A stretch of DNA of 29,391 nucleotides from an uncultured Porphyromonas sp. (GTDB taxonomy: Bacteria; Bacteroidota; Bacteroidia; Bacteroidales; Porphyromonadaceae), in contig NZ_CAJPPN010000028.1 of the NCBI RefSeq assembly GCF_905372525.1, positions 1 through 29,391 of the forward strand. The letters are read 5' to 3'. The translations under genes and the position numbers were made by a program. Under the pieces are notes generated by a model. It was not told the DNA's origin and did no database searches. It saw only the letters and a program-made list of their open reading frames with translations. This document shows, one piece after another, positions 14,236 to 22,266 of the stretch (positions are counted from its first letter, which is position 1; each line of letters begins with the position of its first letter).

Positions 14236-16509
14236 CTACTCTTGATTGAGCTCCGAGAGACGGTAGGCCTCGTGGATGGCCTTGTTGCGTCGGAGGATAT
14301 GGCAGATAGACTCTACCTGCTGTCCACTGAGTACCTGTATGGTGATGCGCCCCTCGAAGATCCCTTCGTGCGCCTGCATATGGATCTCGCTGATGCTTAC
14401 CTTGAAGTCCTCCAGTAGCACCTGCGTGATCACGTTCAGTAGCCCACGGGAGTCGATCCCCCGTATCATTAGAGTCGTCTCGAAGCGGGGGGTGTAGTGA
14501 TGTCCCCAGAGAGTAGAGATGAGTCGGTCTCCCTGTGCCGTCTTGTATCGGGTAGCCTCGGGGCAAGAGCGTCGGTGCACGACGACCTGTCCTTCGTCGG
14601 TGAGGATCCCTAGAGCATCATCCCCGGGGATCGGGTGACAGCAGGGGGCGATGATATAGTTGAGCCGACCGTCGTGCTCACTGAGTTCGTAGGGATGATC
14701 ACGATCGATCGGGGTGGCGGCCACATCCTCAGCGTGCTCGTGACTCCCCCGCTCCTTGCCTCCGAAGAGGGAGGTGATCGTACGGGTGATCCTATTGGTA
14801 CGGCTGGAGGGGCTTCCCTTACTCTTGAGGGTGCGCTCGAAGTCCTCGGGGAAGGTGAACATTCCCTCTCCGATGTAGCGCAGGAAGGTGTCGGGCTTGT
14901 CGAAGTGATAGAGGTAGGTCAGGCGATTGAGCAGGGAGGCGGAGAGCCGCTCTCCGTAGTGCTCGAGCTCCTTGGCTAGTCGCTCCTCGCCTCGGGCGAT
15001 GGCTTCGCGCTGACGGCGCCGTAGGGCAGTCTCTATCTTGACCTTGGCGTAGGCGGTGCTGACGTAGTCCAGCCACTCGGGCTCGGGATGAGTCATCTTG
15101 CTCGTCAAGATCTCTACTTGGTCACCGTTGGAGAGGCGATGGGAGATGGGGAGCACTTTATGATTGACCTTTGCTCCGATGCACGTATCCCCCAGATCGG
15201 TGTGTACGGCATAGGCGAAGTCCAGGACACTCGCATTGATGGGGAGCGTGATCGGCCTCCCCTTGGGGGTGAAGGCGGTGATGTCGTGGGCATAGAGGCT
15301 GAGGTGGACGGTATTGAGGAACTCCATACCCTTGGAGTCGGGATGGTTCAGTACCTCACGGATCGTATCCAGCCAGACCTCGAGCTCGTGATCCTCCTCT
15401 ACGTCACTATTCTTGTACCTCCAGTGTGCAGCTAGTCCTTTCTCTGCGATCTCGTCCATACGCCGGCTACGTACCTGCACCTCTATCCACTGAGCGTCGG
15501 GGCCTAGTACCGTGAGGTGTAGAGCCTGATAGCCGTTGCCCTTGGGGGTAGAGATCCAGTCTCGGAGGCGATCGGGTCGGTTGCGGTAGACCTCGGTAAT
15601 CGCTGTGTAGATGTCCCAGCAGCGGTTCTTCTCGGGGTAACCATCCTGGTTGTCGAAGATGATACGCACGGCGAAGAGGTCATAGACTTCCTCGAAGGGG
15701 ATGCCCTTGAGCTGCATCTTGCGCCAGATGGAGAAGCACCCCTTGACTCGGGTCTTCATCTCATAGCTCAGCCCCATACTGTCGAAGCGGAGCTTCAGTG
15801 GTGCAGCGAAGCGTTGGAAGAGGTCTTCACGCCCCGCCTCCGTCTCCTTGACTTTGCGGAGGACCTCCTCGTAGGCCTCGGGGTGCTCATAGCGGAAGCT
15901 TAGATCCTCCAGCTCCGTCTTGATGGAGAAGAGCCCGAGGCGATCGGCAAGAGGGGCATAGAAGAAGGAGGTCTCCCCCGCGATCTTCAGTTGCTTCTCG
16001 GGCTTCATGGAGGAGAGGGTACGCATGTTGTGCAGACGGTCAGCGATCTTGATCAGGATCACACGTGCATCATCCCCGATGGTCAGTAGAAGCTTGCGTA
16101 TGTTCTGCGCCTGTAGGCTATCGATGTTCTGTGGTACCTGCTCTGTAGAGATCTTGGTGAGACCCTCTACGATCTGGGCGATCTTGTTGCCGAAGCCCCG
16201 ACGGATATCCTCCACCGTGTACTCTGTATCCTCTACCACATCATGTAGTAGCGCCGAGCAGATGGAGGTAGAGCCTAGCCCGATCTCCTTGCACACGATG
16301 CGTGCTACAGCTATGGGGTGTAGGATATAGGGCTCGCCACTGCGTCGACGCACGAGGCCATGGGCATGGCACGCTAGACGGAAGGCCTGGTCGATGATCT
16401 CCGTCTTCTTGCGGTGTGGCGAGGCGATATAGTCCTGGAGCAGGGCTTGGTACTCCTGCTGGATGAGGGCTTCTTCCTCGGGCGTGAAGCTAAGACTAGG
16501 CTGTGACAT
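14236..16509 (-). CDS. Bifunctional (p)ppGpp synthetase/hydrolase, RelA/SpoT family, 757 aa
   Basis: The enzyme makes and degrades the stringent-response alarmone (p)ppGpp in the cytoplasm. The start is set at MSQPSLSFTPEEE (16509); the frame is open for 156 more codons upstream, but that stretch is arginine- and serine-rich and antisense-like, and it overlaps the antiporter gene. The hydrolase domain has RRRSGEPYILHP (54-65) and the HD-ED motifs LLHDVVEDT (87-95). The synthetase domain has YDLFAVRIIFD (276-286), GNGYQALH (324-331) and IEVQVRS (342-348). TGS (about 409-470, TAFTPKGRPITLP) and a C-terminal ACT domain follow. Intact hydrolase residues argue for a bifunctional Rel. It starts 20 bp after the antiporter stop. 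Often named spoT or rel. Confidence 0.94.
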   Translation of the reverse strand: MSQPSLSFTPEEEALIQQEYQALLQDYIASPHRKKTEIIDQAFRLACHAHGLVRRRSGEPYILHPIAVARIVCKEIGLGSTSICSALLHDVVEDTEYTVEDIRRGFGNKIAQIVEGLTKISTEQVPQNIDSLQAQNIRKLLLTIGDDARVILIKIADRLHNMRTLSSMKPEKQLKIAGETSFFYAPLADRLGLFSIKTELEDLSFRYEHPEAYEEVLRKVKETEAGREDLFQRFAAPLKLRFDSMGLSYEMKTRVKGCFSIWRKMQLKGIPFEEVYDLFAVRIIFDNQDGYPEKNRCWDIYTAITEVYRNRPDRLRDWISTPKGNGYQALHLTVLGPDAQWIEVQVRSRRMDEIAEKGLAAHWRYKNSDVEEDHELEVWLDTIREVLNHPDSKGMEFLNTVHLSLYAHDITAFTPKGRPITLPINASVLDFAYAVHTDLGDTCIGAKVNHKVLPISHRLSNGDQVEILTSKMTHPEPEWLDYVSTAYAKVKIETALRRRQREAIARGEERLAKELEHYGERLSASLLNRLTYLYHFDKPDTFLRYIGEGMFTFPEDFERTLKSKGSPSSRTNRITRTITSLFGGKERGSHEHAEDVAATPIDRDHPYELSEHDGRLNYIIAPCCHPIPGDDALGILTDEGQVVVHRRSCPEATRYKTAQGDRLISTLWGHHYTPRFETTLMIRGIDSRGLLNVITQVLLEDFKVSISEIHMQAHEGIFEGRITIQVLSGQQVESICHILRRNKAIHEAYRLSELNQE

Positions 16510-16529
16510 AGCGAGGGACTGAGGGGAAA

Positions 16530-17504
16530 TTAGAGCTGGGCGATGAGGTAGGCGGTGTAGAGGACGAAGCAGAGGACGAGCACAGCACCCTCTGCACGCT
16601 TGATCACCCGCTGACCGAAGAGGACGGCGAAGACATACAGTAGGATGGCCGAGAAGCTCATCACGAGGAAGTCTAGGGATGAGACCCCACCGATGCGGAT
16701 CGGGGTGACGGTAGCTGTCGTACCGAGGATGAAGAAGATGTTGAAGATGTTTGACCCAACGATGTTGCCCACAGCGATCTCGGGCTCCTTCTTGAGGGCT
16801 GCAGCGACGGAGGTCGCTAGCTCTGGTAGTGATGTGCCTGCCGCTACGATGGTCAGTCCGATAAAGCCCTCGCTCATCCCTAGGGTACGAGCTATGCTGG
16901 AGGCTGAATTGACGAAGAAGTCTCCTCCCACAATAAGACCTGCTAGCCCGCCGATGATAAAGATGATGAGTAGCCACAGTGGGTAGCGTCTCTCTGTGTC
17001 GGGGGTAGCATGTGGGTCGTCGGGCTCACCCTTGGCAATGGCAAAGGTGTAGGTAAGGAAGATCAAGAAGAAGCCGAGTAGCACTATCCCCTCACTGCGG
17101 CTCAGTACGTTCTCTATCTCTCCTGTGCCTGCGAAGATCCGGTCAAGAGCCATTACCGAGAGCACAAGGCAGGCAAGGATCATCAGGGGAATCTCACGAC
17201 GTATGGTGCTCCTGGTGATCGTGATCGGGGTGACGAGGGCGGTGATACCTCCGATGACGAGCACGTTGAAGATATTGCTCCCGACGACGTTTCCCATCGC
17301 TATGTCCGAATTACCCTTGAGGGCAGACATTAGGCTGACGATGAGCTCGGGGGAGGAGGTACCGAAGGCCACTATGGTGAGCCCCACGACGAGGGGAGAC
17401 ACTCCGAAGCGACGAGCTAGTACCGAAGCTCCCTCAGTCAGATAGTTGGCACCTACGATGATGAGGATAATACCTACAATGAACAGGAGGATATCTAGGA
17501 TCAT
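16530..17504 (-). CDS. Calcium/sodium antiporter, CaCA family, 324 aa
   Basis: An inner-membrane exchanger with about ten hydrophobic segments. Both signature alpha-repeats are present and intact: AFGTSSPELIVSLMSALKGN with GNVVGSNIFN (about 46-80), and AAGTSLPELATSVAAALKK with GNIVGSNIFN (about 221-255). The acidic residues in GTSxPE that bind the cation are conserved. A charged cytoplasmic loop (KGEPDDPHATPDTERR) splits the two halves. The length fits the YrbG-type bacterial members, which exchange Ca2+ for Na+. First gene of a likely unit with the Rel enzyme and the radical-SAM gene; no functional link is evident. Confidence 0.92.
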   Translation of the reverse strand: MILDILLFIVGIILIIVGANYLTEGASVLARRFGVSPLVVGLTIVAFGTSSPELIVSLMSALKGNSDIAMGNVVGSNIFNVLVIGGITALVTPITITRSTIRREIPLMILACLVLSVMALDRIFAGTGEIENVLSRSEGIVLLGFFLIFLTYTFAIAKGEPDDPHATPDTERRYPLWLLIIFIIGGLAGLIVGGDFFVNSASSIARTLGMSEGFIGLTIVAAGTSLPELATSVAAALKKEPEIAVGNIVGSNIFNIFFILGTTATVTPIRIGGVSSLDFLVMSFSAILLYVFAVLFGQRVIKRAEGAVLVLCFVLYTAYLIAQL

Positions 17505-17581
17505 AAAGAATATGGATAGGACGAGATAATAGCTAGCAAAGGGGTGATCTAAAGCGAAGTGCTAGTACTAGGGATAGAGGG

Positions 17582-17722
17582 CTAGTGCCCGCAGCCTGAG
17601 CATCCCGAGCACCCACCACACCCCTTATCGCCCTTCTTAGGGCGGAGCATCCTCACCAGAGAGCGCCCGATGAAGAAGAGGACAATGCCAACGATCGCGA
17701 GGGCGATGATTTCCTGAAGCAT
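17582..17722 (-). CDS. FeoB-associated Cys-rich membrane protein, 46 aa
   Basis: The translation starts MLQEIIALAIVGIVLFFIGR, one membrane helix, followed by a basic patch (RMLRPKKGDK) and a tail with four Cys in the pattern CGGCSGCSGCGH. This is the architecture of the small FeoB-associated Cys-rich proteins that follow feoB in many anaerobes. It starts 15 bp after the feoB stop on the same strand. The tail probably binds Fe2+ or another metal at the cytoplasmic face of FeoB; that role is inferred from context. It is short enough to be missed by routine gene calling. Confidence 0.88.
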   Translation of the reverse strand: MLQEIIALAIVGIVLFFIGRSLVRMLRPKKGDKGCGGCSGCSGCGH

Positions 17723-17737
17723 ATGAACTACTAAAGT

Positions 17738-20269
17738 TTACCCTAGCAGTAGGGAGATTTGATAGACGATGAAGCAGGCGACCCAAGCCAGCGTACACGA
17801 GTACACCGCTGCGAAGATCCCCCAGCGCCAGTGCCCAGCCTCCCGTCCGATCGCGATCAGTGTAGCGATACAGGGGAAGTAGAGGAGCACAAAGAGCATG
17901 AACGTATAGGCTATGATCGGCGTGAAGGCTGGAGACCCATCCGCTCGCCGCTCCGTGCGCATACGCTCCGAGAGCTGAGCTACCGCCTCCTCGCCATCAT
18001 CCCCTGAGCCCGTGTAGATGACACCCATGGTGCTGACGACGACCTCCTTGGCCATCAGACCCGAGACGATACTTACCCCCATCTTCCAGTCGAAGCCGAG
18101 GGGACGAATGATGGGCTCACTGAGGTGTCCGATACGCCCGATGATCGACTGCTCCTGATGGTAGGTGGCGAAGGCCTGCTCTAGGGAGTCCACCTGTGCC
18201 TGCTTCTCTGCCTCGGGGAGTAGGGAGGCCTTGACCGCCTCCACTTGGTGATCCTTGACCGCGCGGGCTTCGTTCTGCCTGGGGTAGTAGCTCATAAACC
18301 AAACAAGGATAGAGGCCGCAAGGATCACGGTACCCATCTTCTGTAGGTACTGCTTGGCTCGGGTCCAAACATGGATGAGGATCGACCGAGGGGTCGGGGT
18401 ACGATAGGGGGGGAGCTCCATGACGAAGGGGATATCCTCGCCCTTGAAGGCCGTGCTCTTCAGAAGCCGTGCCGAGCATACCGCCACGAGTACCCCGATG
18501 AGGTAGAGGGAGAAGAGGACGAGGGTGGCCTGCCAAGGGATGGGGAAGAATGCCCCCGCCAGCAGGATGTACACCGGTAGACGTGCCGAGCAGCTCATGA
18601 AGGGCAGGACAAGCATCGTCACCAGACGACTCTTGCGACTCTCGATCATACGGGTACTCATCACCGCAGGGACGTTGCAGCCGAAGCCCATGATGAGCGG
18701 GATGAAGGACTTGCCGTGCAGACCCATCTTGTGCATCAGCTTATCCATGATGAAGGCTGCCCGAGCCATATACCCACTATCCTCCATTAGGGAGATGAAG
18801 AGGTAGAGGATGACGATCTGCGGGAGGAAGACTGTGACGCCCCCGACCCCCGCGATGATCCCATCGACGAGGAGGTCTCTCAGGGGACCCTCCGGCATCA
18901 CACCCCCGACCCATTCTCCGAGCTTCGCGACCCCGAGCTCGATGAGATCCATCGGATACTGACCGAGGGCAAAGGTGCAGAAGAACATGAGGATCATCAG
19001 TGTGAGGAAGATCGGGAAGCCCCACAGGCGGTGCGTCACGATATCATCAATGCGGTCGGTGAGGGTACGCTCCCCGCTGTGCTTGGGGTGATAGGTCTCC
19101 TTCAGCGCTCCCGAGATGAAGCCATAGCGAGCATCGGTGATCAGTGACTCGGCCTCCTCGCTCTGCTCCTCCTTCAGCCGGTGTAGGGCGAAGTCCCGGG
19201 CAGAGAGTAGATAGCCCCCACGGGGGTATCGGTGTAGGAGCTGGCTCTCGACGTCACTATCCCGCTCCAGGAGCTTGATCGCCGTGGAGCGCGCTACGAT
19301 AGGGTCGTGTAGTGTGGTGTGCTCCTCGACCTTGGTCGTCAGCTCCTCGATCATCGGCTCGAGGGTAGGGCCGTAGGGGATGCGTATGGGGCGCAGACGT
19401 CCCCGCTCTGGATCGAAGAGCTCTGGGGCGTGAGTCTGGATACCAGGGGCTAGGGAGATGATCTCATCGAAGAGTGCCTCTAGTCCGAGCCCCGTACGGC
19501 ATACGGTGGGGATCATAGGCACACCCAGTAGGCGAGAGAGGCGAGGGTAGTCAAAGTACTCCTTGCGTGCGATGAACTCGTCGAACATGTTGAGGGCGAC
19601 GACGACGGGCAGGCCAAGCTCCTTGAGCTGGAGGGTGAGGTAGAGGTTGCGCTCTAGGTTGCACGTATCGATGACGTCTAGGATCAGATCGGGACGCTCA
19701 TCACCCGTGATATAGTTGCGGATATAGAGCTCCTCGGGGCTGTAGGGAGAGAGGGAGTAGGAGCCTGGTAGGTCGATGATCTCGAGCCGATAGCCTCCGT
19801 AGTAGATATGTCCCGTCTTGGCCTCCACGGTGACGCCGCTGTAGTTGCCCACATGCTCGTGAGCTCCACTGGCTTGGTTGAAGAGGGAGGTCTTCCCGCA
19901 GTTGGGGTTACCTACTAGGGCGATGCGTAGGGTTGGGAGCTTGGTGCTCTGTCCACGTCCCTGCATACGATGTAGGCTATGGAGCTCAGGATCGGGGAGG
20001 AGGTCCGTGTCCCCCTCTTCCTCGGGATGAACCTCTGTGAGGGGCTCTAGGGGACGCACCTCGATGAGCTCGGCGTCCTTGCGACGGAGCGAGACGTTAT
20101 AGTCAAGTATTTTGTAGTAGATAGGATCCTTGAGGGGGGCATTGTGTACGGACATGATCTCCTTACCCTGCACGAAGCCCATCTCTAGGATGCGCTTACG
20201 GAAGGCTCCCGAGCCTCCCACCCGCACGATGACCGCCTTATCTCCTGTCTGTAGTTGCGCTAAGTTCAT
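17738..20269 (-). CDS. feoB: Ferrous iron transporter FeoB with N-terminal FeoA domain, 843 aa
   Basis: The inner-membrane Fe2+ importer. The start is placed at MNLAQLQTGDKAVIVRVGG, the usual beginning of FeoA; a few codons upstream are open but overlap the promoter. Residues 1-75 form the FeoA (SH3-like) domain, followed by an acidic linker (80-105). The G domain has G1 GNPNCGKTS (120-128), G3 DLPGSYSL and G4 NMFD. The helical domain and two Gate-type membrane regions follow, with conserved Cys in FGCNVPAVM and FMSCSARLPVY. The FeoA-FeoB fusion is common in Bacteroidales. The gene forms a unit with the 46-aa Cys-rich protein. A -7 promoter match lies only 7 nt before the ATG, so the mRNA may be leaderless. 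I saw no Fur box I could support. Confidence 0.95.
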   Translation of the reverse strand: MNLAQLQTGDKAVIVRVGGSGAFRKRILEMGFVQGKEIMSVHNAPLKDPIYYKILDYNVSLRRKDAELIEVRPLEPLTEVHPEEEGDTDLLPDPELHSLHRMQGRGQSTKLPTLRIALVGNPNCGKTSLFNQASGAHEHVGNYSGVTVEAKTGHIYYGGYRLEIIDLPGSYSLSPYSPEELYIRNYITGDERPDLILDVIDTCNLERNLYLTLQLKELGLPVVVALNMFDEFIARKEYFDYPRLSRLLGVPMIPTVCRTGLGLEALFDEIISLAPGIQTHAPELFDPERGRLRPIRIPYGPTLEPMIEELTTKVEEHTTLHDPIVARSTAIKLLERDSDVESQLLHRYPRGGYLLSARDFALHRLKEEQSEEAESLITDARYGFISGALKETYHPKHSGERTLTDRIDDIVTHRLWGFPIFLTLMILMFFCTFALGQYPMDLIELGVAKLGEWVGGVMPEGPLRDLLVDGIIAGVGGVTVFLPQIVILYLFISLMEDSGYMARAAFIMDKLMHKMGLHGKSFIPLIMGFGCNVPAVMSTRMIESRKSRLVTMLVLPFMSCSARLPVYILLAGAFFPIPWQATLVLFSLYLIGVLVAVCSARLLKSTAFKGEDIPFVMELPPYRTPTPRSILIHVWTRAKQYLQKMGTVILAASILVWFMSYYPRQNEARAVKDHQVEAVKASLLPEAEKQAQVDSLEQAFATYHQEQSIIGRIGHLSEPIIRPLGFDWKMGVSIVSGLMAKEVVVSTMGVIYTGSGDDGEEAVAQLSERMRTERRADGSPAFTPIIAYTFMLFVLLYFPCIATLIAIGREAGHWRWGIFAAVYSCTLAWVACFIVYQISLLLG

Positions 20270-20276
20270 ACAAATA

Positions 20277-20284
20277 CAAAGATA
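20277..20284 (-). promoter_or_regulatory. -7 promoter element immediately before feoB
   Basis: TATCTTTG on the minus strand matches TAnnTTTG exactly; only 7 nt separate it from the feoB ATG (20269). Transcription from it would start within a few bases of the start codon. Confidence 0.6.
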
Positions 20285-20391
20285 CATATTTTCACCTACC
20301 AGCCCGAGTCCTCCTGTTCCGGAGCGAGTGCCCCAGTCTCATATCCTAGCTCTATAATAAGGTATCGCGCGCGAGGAGGTGGCCGGCGAAA

Positions 20392-20429
20392 CGTCCCCGA
20401 GGGCTCCCGGGCGGGAGCTCTCGGGGACG
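20392..20429 (-). terminator. GC-rich 17-bp hairpin, possible terminator
   Basis: Arms 20392-20408 and 20413-20429 pair throughout, with one G-T pair and a GGGC loop. On the minus strand a short TTT follows. It lies about 110 bp upstream of the feoB promoter and could end the candidate RNA before feoB. Confidence 0.45.
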
Positions 20430-20948
20430 GTGACGGTCTCCCCAGTGGTGGGGGAGGTGGCTCCACCAAGGGAGCTGATACCCTCCTCCACCTCTAGGGC
20501 TGTGGGTCGAGCCCGAAGAGCCTCCGGGCTCCCGCCTTTAGACTCCCTTTCTCTCTCTTAGGTTCATTCTCGGATGAGTGTGGTGCTCTTCCCGCAGAGG
20601 CTCGAGGGGGAGGGACGCTCGGAGGGAGCGCCCCGACCTCGAGGGGATGAGAGAGGTGTCGGCTCCCGAGGGGTCTCCCGTTACCTGGCGGTACCGGGGG
20701 GAGCCTCCACCTTCTCATGAGGCGACAGCCTTCGGACTACTGGGGGTGGTGCCTCTCTCGTGGGGGATCACCCACCCCAGCCCACAGAGTCTGTGGGGGT
20801 GTTCTTCTTGTATAGCGTACCAGGGCAATGGATGCCCACACGCTCGCAGAGTATCAGAGGATACTCTGGCGACCCTATACAGGAGTTACATAGAAGAATA
20901 AAATGGGGTATGTGCCTCGGGGAGGGGAGAATGTCCTCTCCCCTTCTT
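20392..20948. ncRNA. Candidate structured non-coding RNA region upstream of feoB
   Basis: This very GC-rich gene-free block is packed with stems. They are a 17-bp hairpin (20392-20429), GAGCCCG/CGGGCTC (20509-20531), CTCGAGG/CCTCGAG (20601-20643), GGCTCCC/GGGAGCC with an inner helix (20661-20705), an imperfect stem at 20740-20780, CCCACAG/CTGTGGG (20781-20797), a three-way junction (20807-20883) and a 10-bp hairpin (20919-20943). A TAACTTTG promoter match at 20955-20962 points leftward, and the 17-bp hairpin at the left edge is followed on that strand by CGTTTCGCC, which together favour a minus-strand RNA of about 550 nt. The right-edge hairpin plus TTCTTT would equally fit a plus-strand terminator. 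Motifs of RNase P RNA, tmRNA and SRP RNA were looked for and not found. It could also be a long feoB leader. Confidence 0.5.
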
Positions 20949-20949
20949 T
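20919..20949 (+). terminator. Terminator-like hairpin at the right edge of the structured block
   Basis: A 10-bp stem (20919-20928 with 20934-20943, one G-T pair) with a GAATG loop is followed on the plus strand by TTCTTT. If the RNA runs on the minus strand, this would instead be its 5' hairpin. Confidence 0.5.
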
Positions 20950-20954
20950 AGGAG

Positions 20955-20962
20955 CAAAGTTA
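20955..20962 (-). promoter_or_regulatory. -7 promoter element pointing into the structured block
   Basis: TAACTTTG on the minus strand matches TAnnTTTG. A start near 20949 would place the candidate RNA's 5' end at the 10-bp hairpin. No clear -33 TTG is seen; TTAG occurs nearby. Confidence 0.45.
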
Positions 20963-21167
20963 AGAAGTTTTTTCTAACTCTATCCTCGCATGGTGAATAT
21001 GCCTTATTCGACTGGTTATTAGTTCGTTTTTCTGAGGTCGTGAGCTGTGTGCGTTTGGCTACATACCCTCCTCGTACCTCGTCTCGGCTGTCCTAGGATG
21101 GGGATGGATACGGGTCTGTGGAGCATACTCCGAGGGCTCGCTAGAGAAGATATAATGAAGGCTCAAG

Positions 21168-21253
21168 GGCTCTCGGTAAGAGCGTCTCCATCACCTTACA
21201 TAGGTGACGAGTGCGCTCTTACCGAGAGCGCTGATGCGCTCTCGGTATGTTCG
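21168..21253. repeat. Tandem array of 23-bp hairpin units (locus 3)
   Basis: Units start at 21168, 21191, 21214 and 21237, exactly 23 bp apart: GGCTCTCGGTAAGAGCG, TCACCTTACATAGGTGA, CGCTCTTACCGAGAGCG and CGCTCTCGGTATGTTCG. The third is the reverse complement of the model unit, so its loop reads TACCG instead of CGGTA between identical arms. Spacers are TCTCCA, CGAGTG and CTGATG; TCTCCA is the reverse complement of spacer TGGAGA in locus 2, and both adjoin a TCACCT unit. A further degenerate unit may follow at 21260. Confidence 0.9.
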
Positions 21254-21452
21254 TTTTAGCCCTTTCGGAATGCTTGATAAAGAACTACTTATAGAAGCCC
21301 CTCGAAGTGCCCTTCGCCTCCCTCTCGGCCGTAGTCCCTAGGGAACTTACCTCGGAGTGGACTTGGATGGGGGGACTCAGAAGGGATGAGGTGTCAGGGA
21401 GGGGAGCTGTGGAGGTAGGGAGGGGAGGACTTTCCCCAATAGGGTATTTCTG

Positions 21453-21460
21453 TATCTTTG
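21453..21460 (+). promoter_or_regulatory. Putative -7 element for the duplicated gene pair
   Basis: TATCTTTG on the plus strand matches TAnnTTTG, 104 bp upstream of the ATG at 21565. No exact -33 TTG is seen. Confidence 0.6.
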
Positions 21461-21564
21461 CCATAGCGGGTAGTTAGAGCTATCGATGTGTGCCCCTATC
21501 AATAGGGACGCCACACACGGGAAGGACTCCCCCTCTGAACAAACTTATATTCACCCCTAGCCTA

Positions 21565-22230
21565 ATGAATCGCTACATCCTATCCCTTCTCCTCGTAGGG
21601 TTATCTACACTGACAGCTCTAGGTCAGAAGGTGATGCCCCTAGAGAATAACGATGGGAGTGTCCTACCAAAGGAGCTCCCACGTAAGGGCACCCTCTATC
21701 TCAAAGATACCCACCGCCTCCTACCTAAGTATGCAGGGAGCTGGGAGGGAGACTACAAGGGCTACAAACTCTACGTCCAAATAGAGTTCCTAGAGAGGGC
21801 TCCCTATGCCACCTATGCGGAGAACTGTAATCTCTTTGTGGATCAGCTGCATTTGGTGAGCAGGATCCTCGATGCCTCAGGGCGTGAGGTGATGAATGCC
21901 AAGACAAACCCCGATCGGATAGGGGTTGGAGGAGAGTTGTTTGTCAGGCGACCAACAAATGCATCCTCTGTAGAAAGGGAAGAAACCTATCAGTTTGTCT
22001 TTTTCTATAATGACCTATCTACGGGAGTCATCTGTGTGGCTCATATGAGTGGTGATATGAAGACCTTGACACTGGAGCTCAAGAGCGTAATTACCATGGA
22101 AGGCCCTATGATACATCCCGAGTATTTACCTCAGGAGGGGACACCTTGGGTACTGCATCGCACGAGCAAAGTGCCTCCAAGGTCGGCATTAGATCCCGAC
22201 TTCCCAGCACTCATTCCCGCTACTAAGTAA
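21565..22230 (+). CDS. Secreted protein of unknown function, copy 1 of a tandem pair, 221 aa
   Basis: The start is set at MNRYILSLLLVGLSTLTALG, a clear signal peptide (cut after LGQ); an earlier GTG in frame adds 25 implausible residues. The mature protein has a lipocalin-like feel: YAGSWEGDYKGYKLYVQIEF, then a strand-rich body, and a conserved end ELKSVITMEGPMIHPEYLPQ. I do not recognise the family. It is a close paralogue of the next gene, 36 bp downstream, over the signal peptide, the N-terminal 100 residues and the last 60, and diverges mainly around residues 125-165. The duplication extends past the stop codon, but the terminator's right arm is lost here, so both genes are probably read on one mRNA. 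Confidence 0.85.
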   Translation: MNRYILSLLLVGLSTLTALGQKVMPLENNDGSVLPKELPRKGTLYLKDTHRLLPKYAGSWEGDYKGYKLYVQIEFLERAPYATYAENCNLFVDQLHLVSRILDASGREVMNAKTNPDRIGVGGELFVRRPTNASSVEREETYQFVFFYNDLSTGVICVAHMSGDMKTLTLELKSVITMEGPMIHPEYLPQEGTPWVLHRTSKVPPRSALDPDFPALIPATK

Positions 22231-22266
22231 CACTGCCCCCAGTCGGTATAAGTAGCATAGGTCGGT

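Noticed and set aside
16510..16977. 156-residue N-terminal extension of the RelA/SpoT protein
   Set aside because: It lies inside the antiporter gene in another frame, is rich in Arg, His and Ser, and the family-typical start is MSQPSLSF at 16509.
20494..20901. Open frames within the structured block upstream of feoB
   Set aside because: They are Pro/Arg/Ser-rich and reflect GC-rich stems; none has a signal, domain or consistent codon use.
20392..20948. RNase P RNA, tmRNA or SRP RNA
   Set aside because: I looked on both strands for GAGGAAAGTCCGG and ACAGAA (RNase P), the tRNA-like TTCGAA arm and tag frame (tmRNA), and the GGTCAGG/GGAAG core (SRP), and found none.
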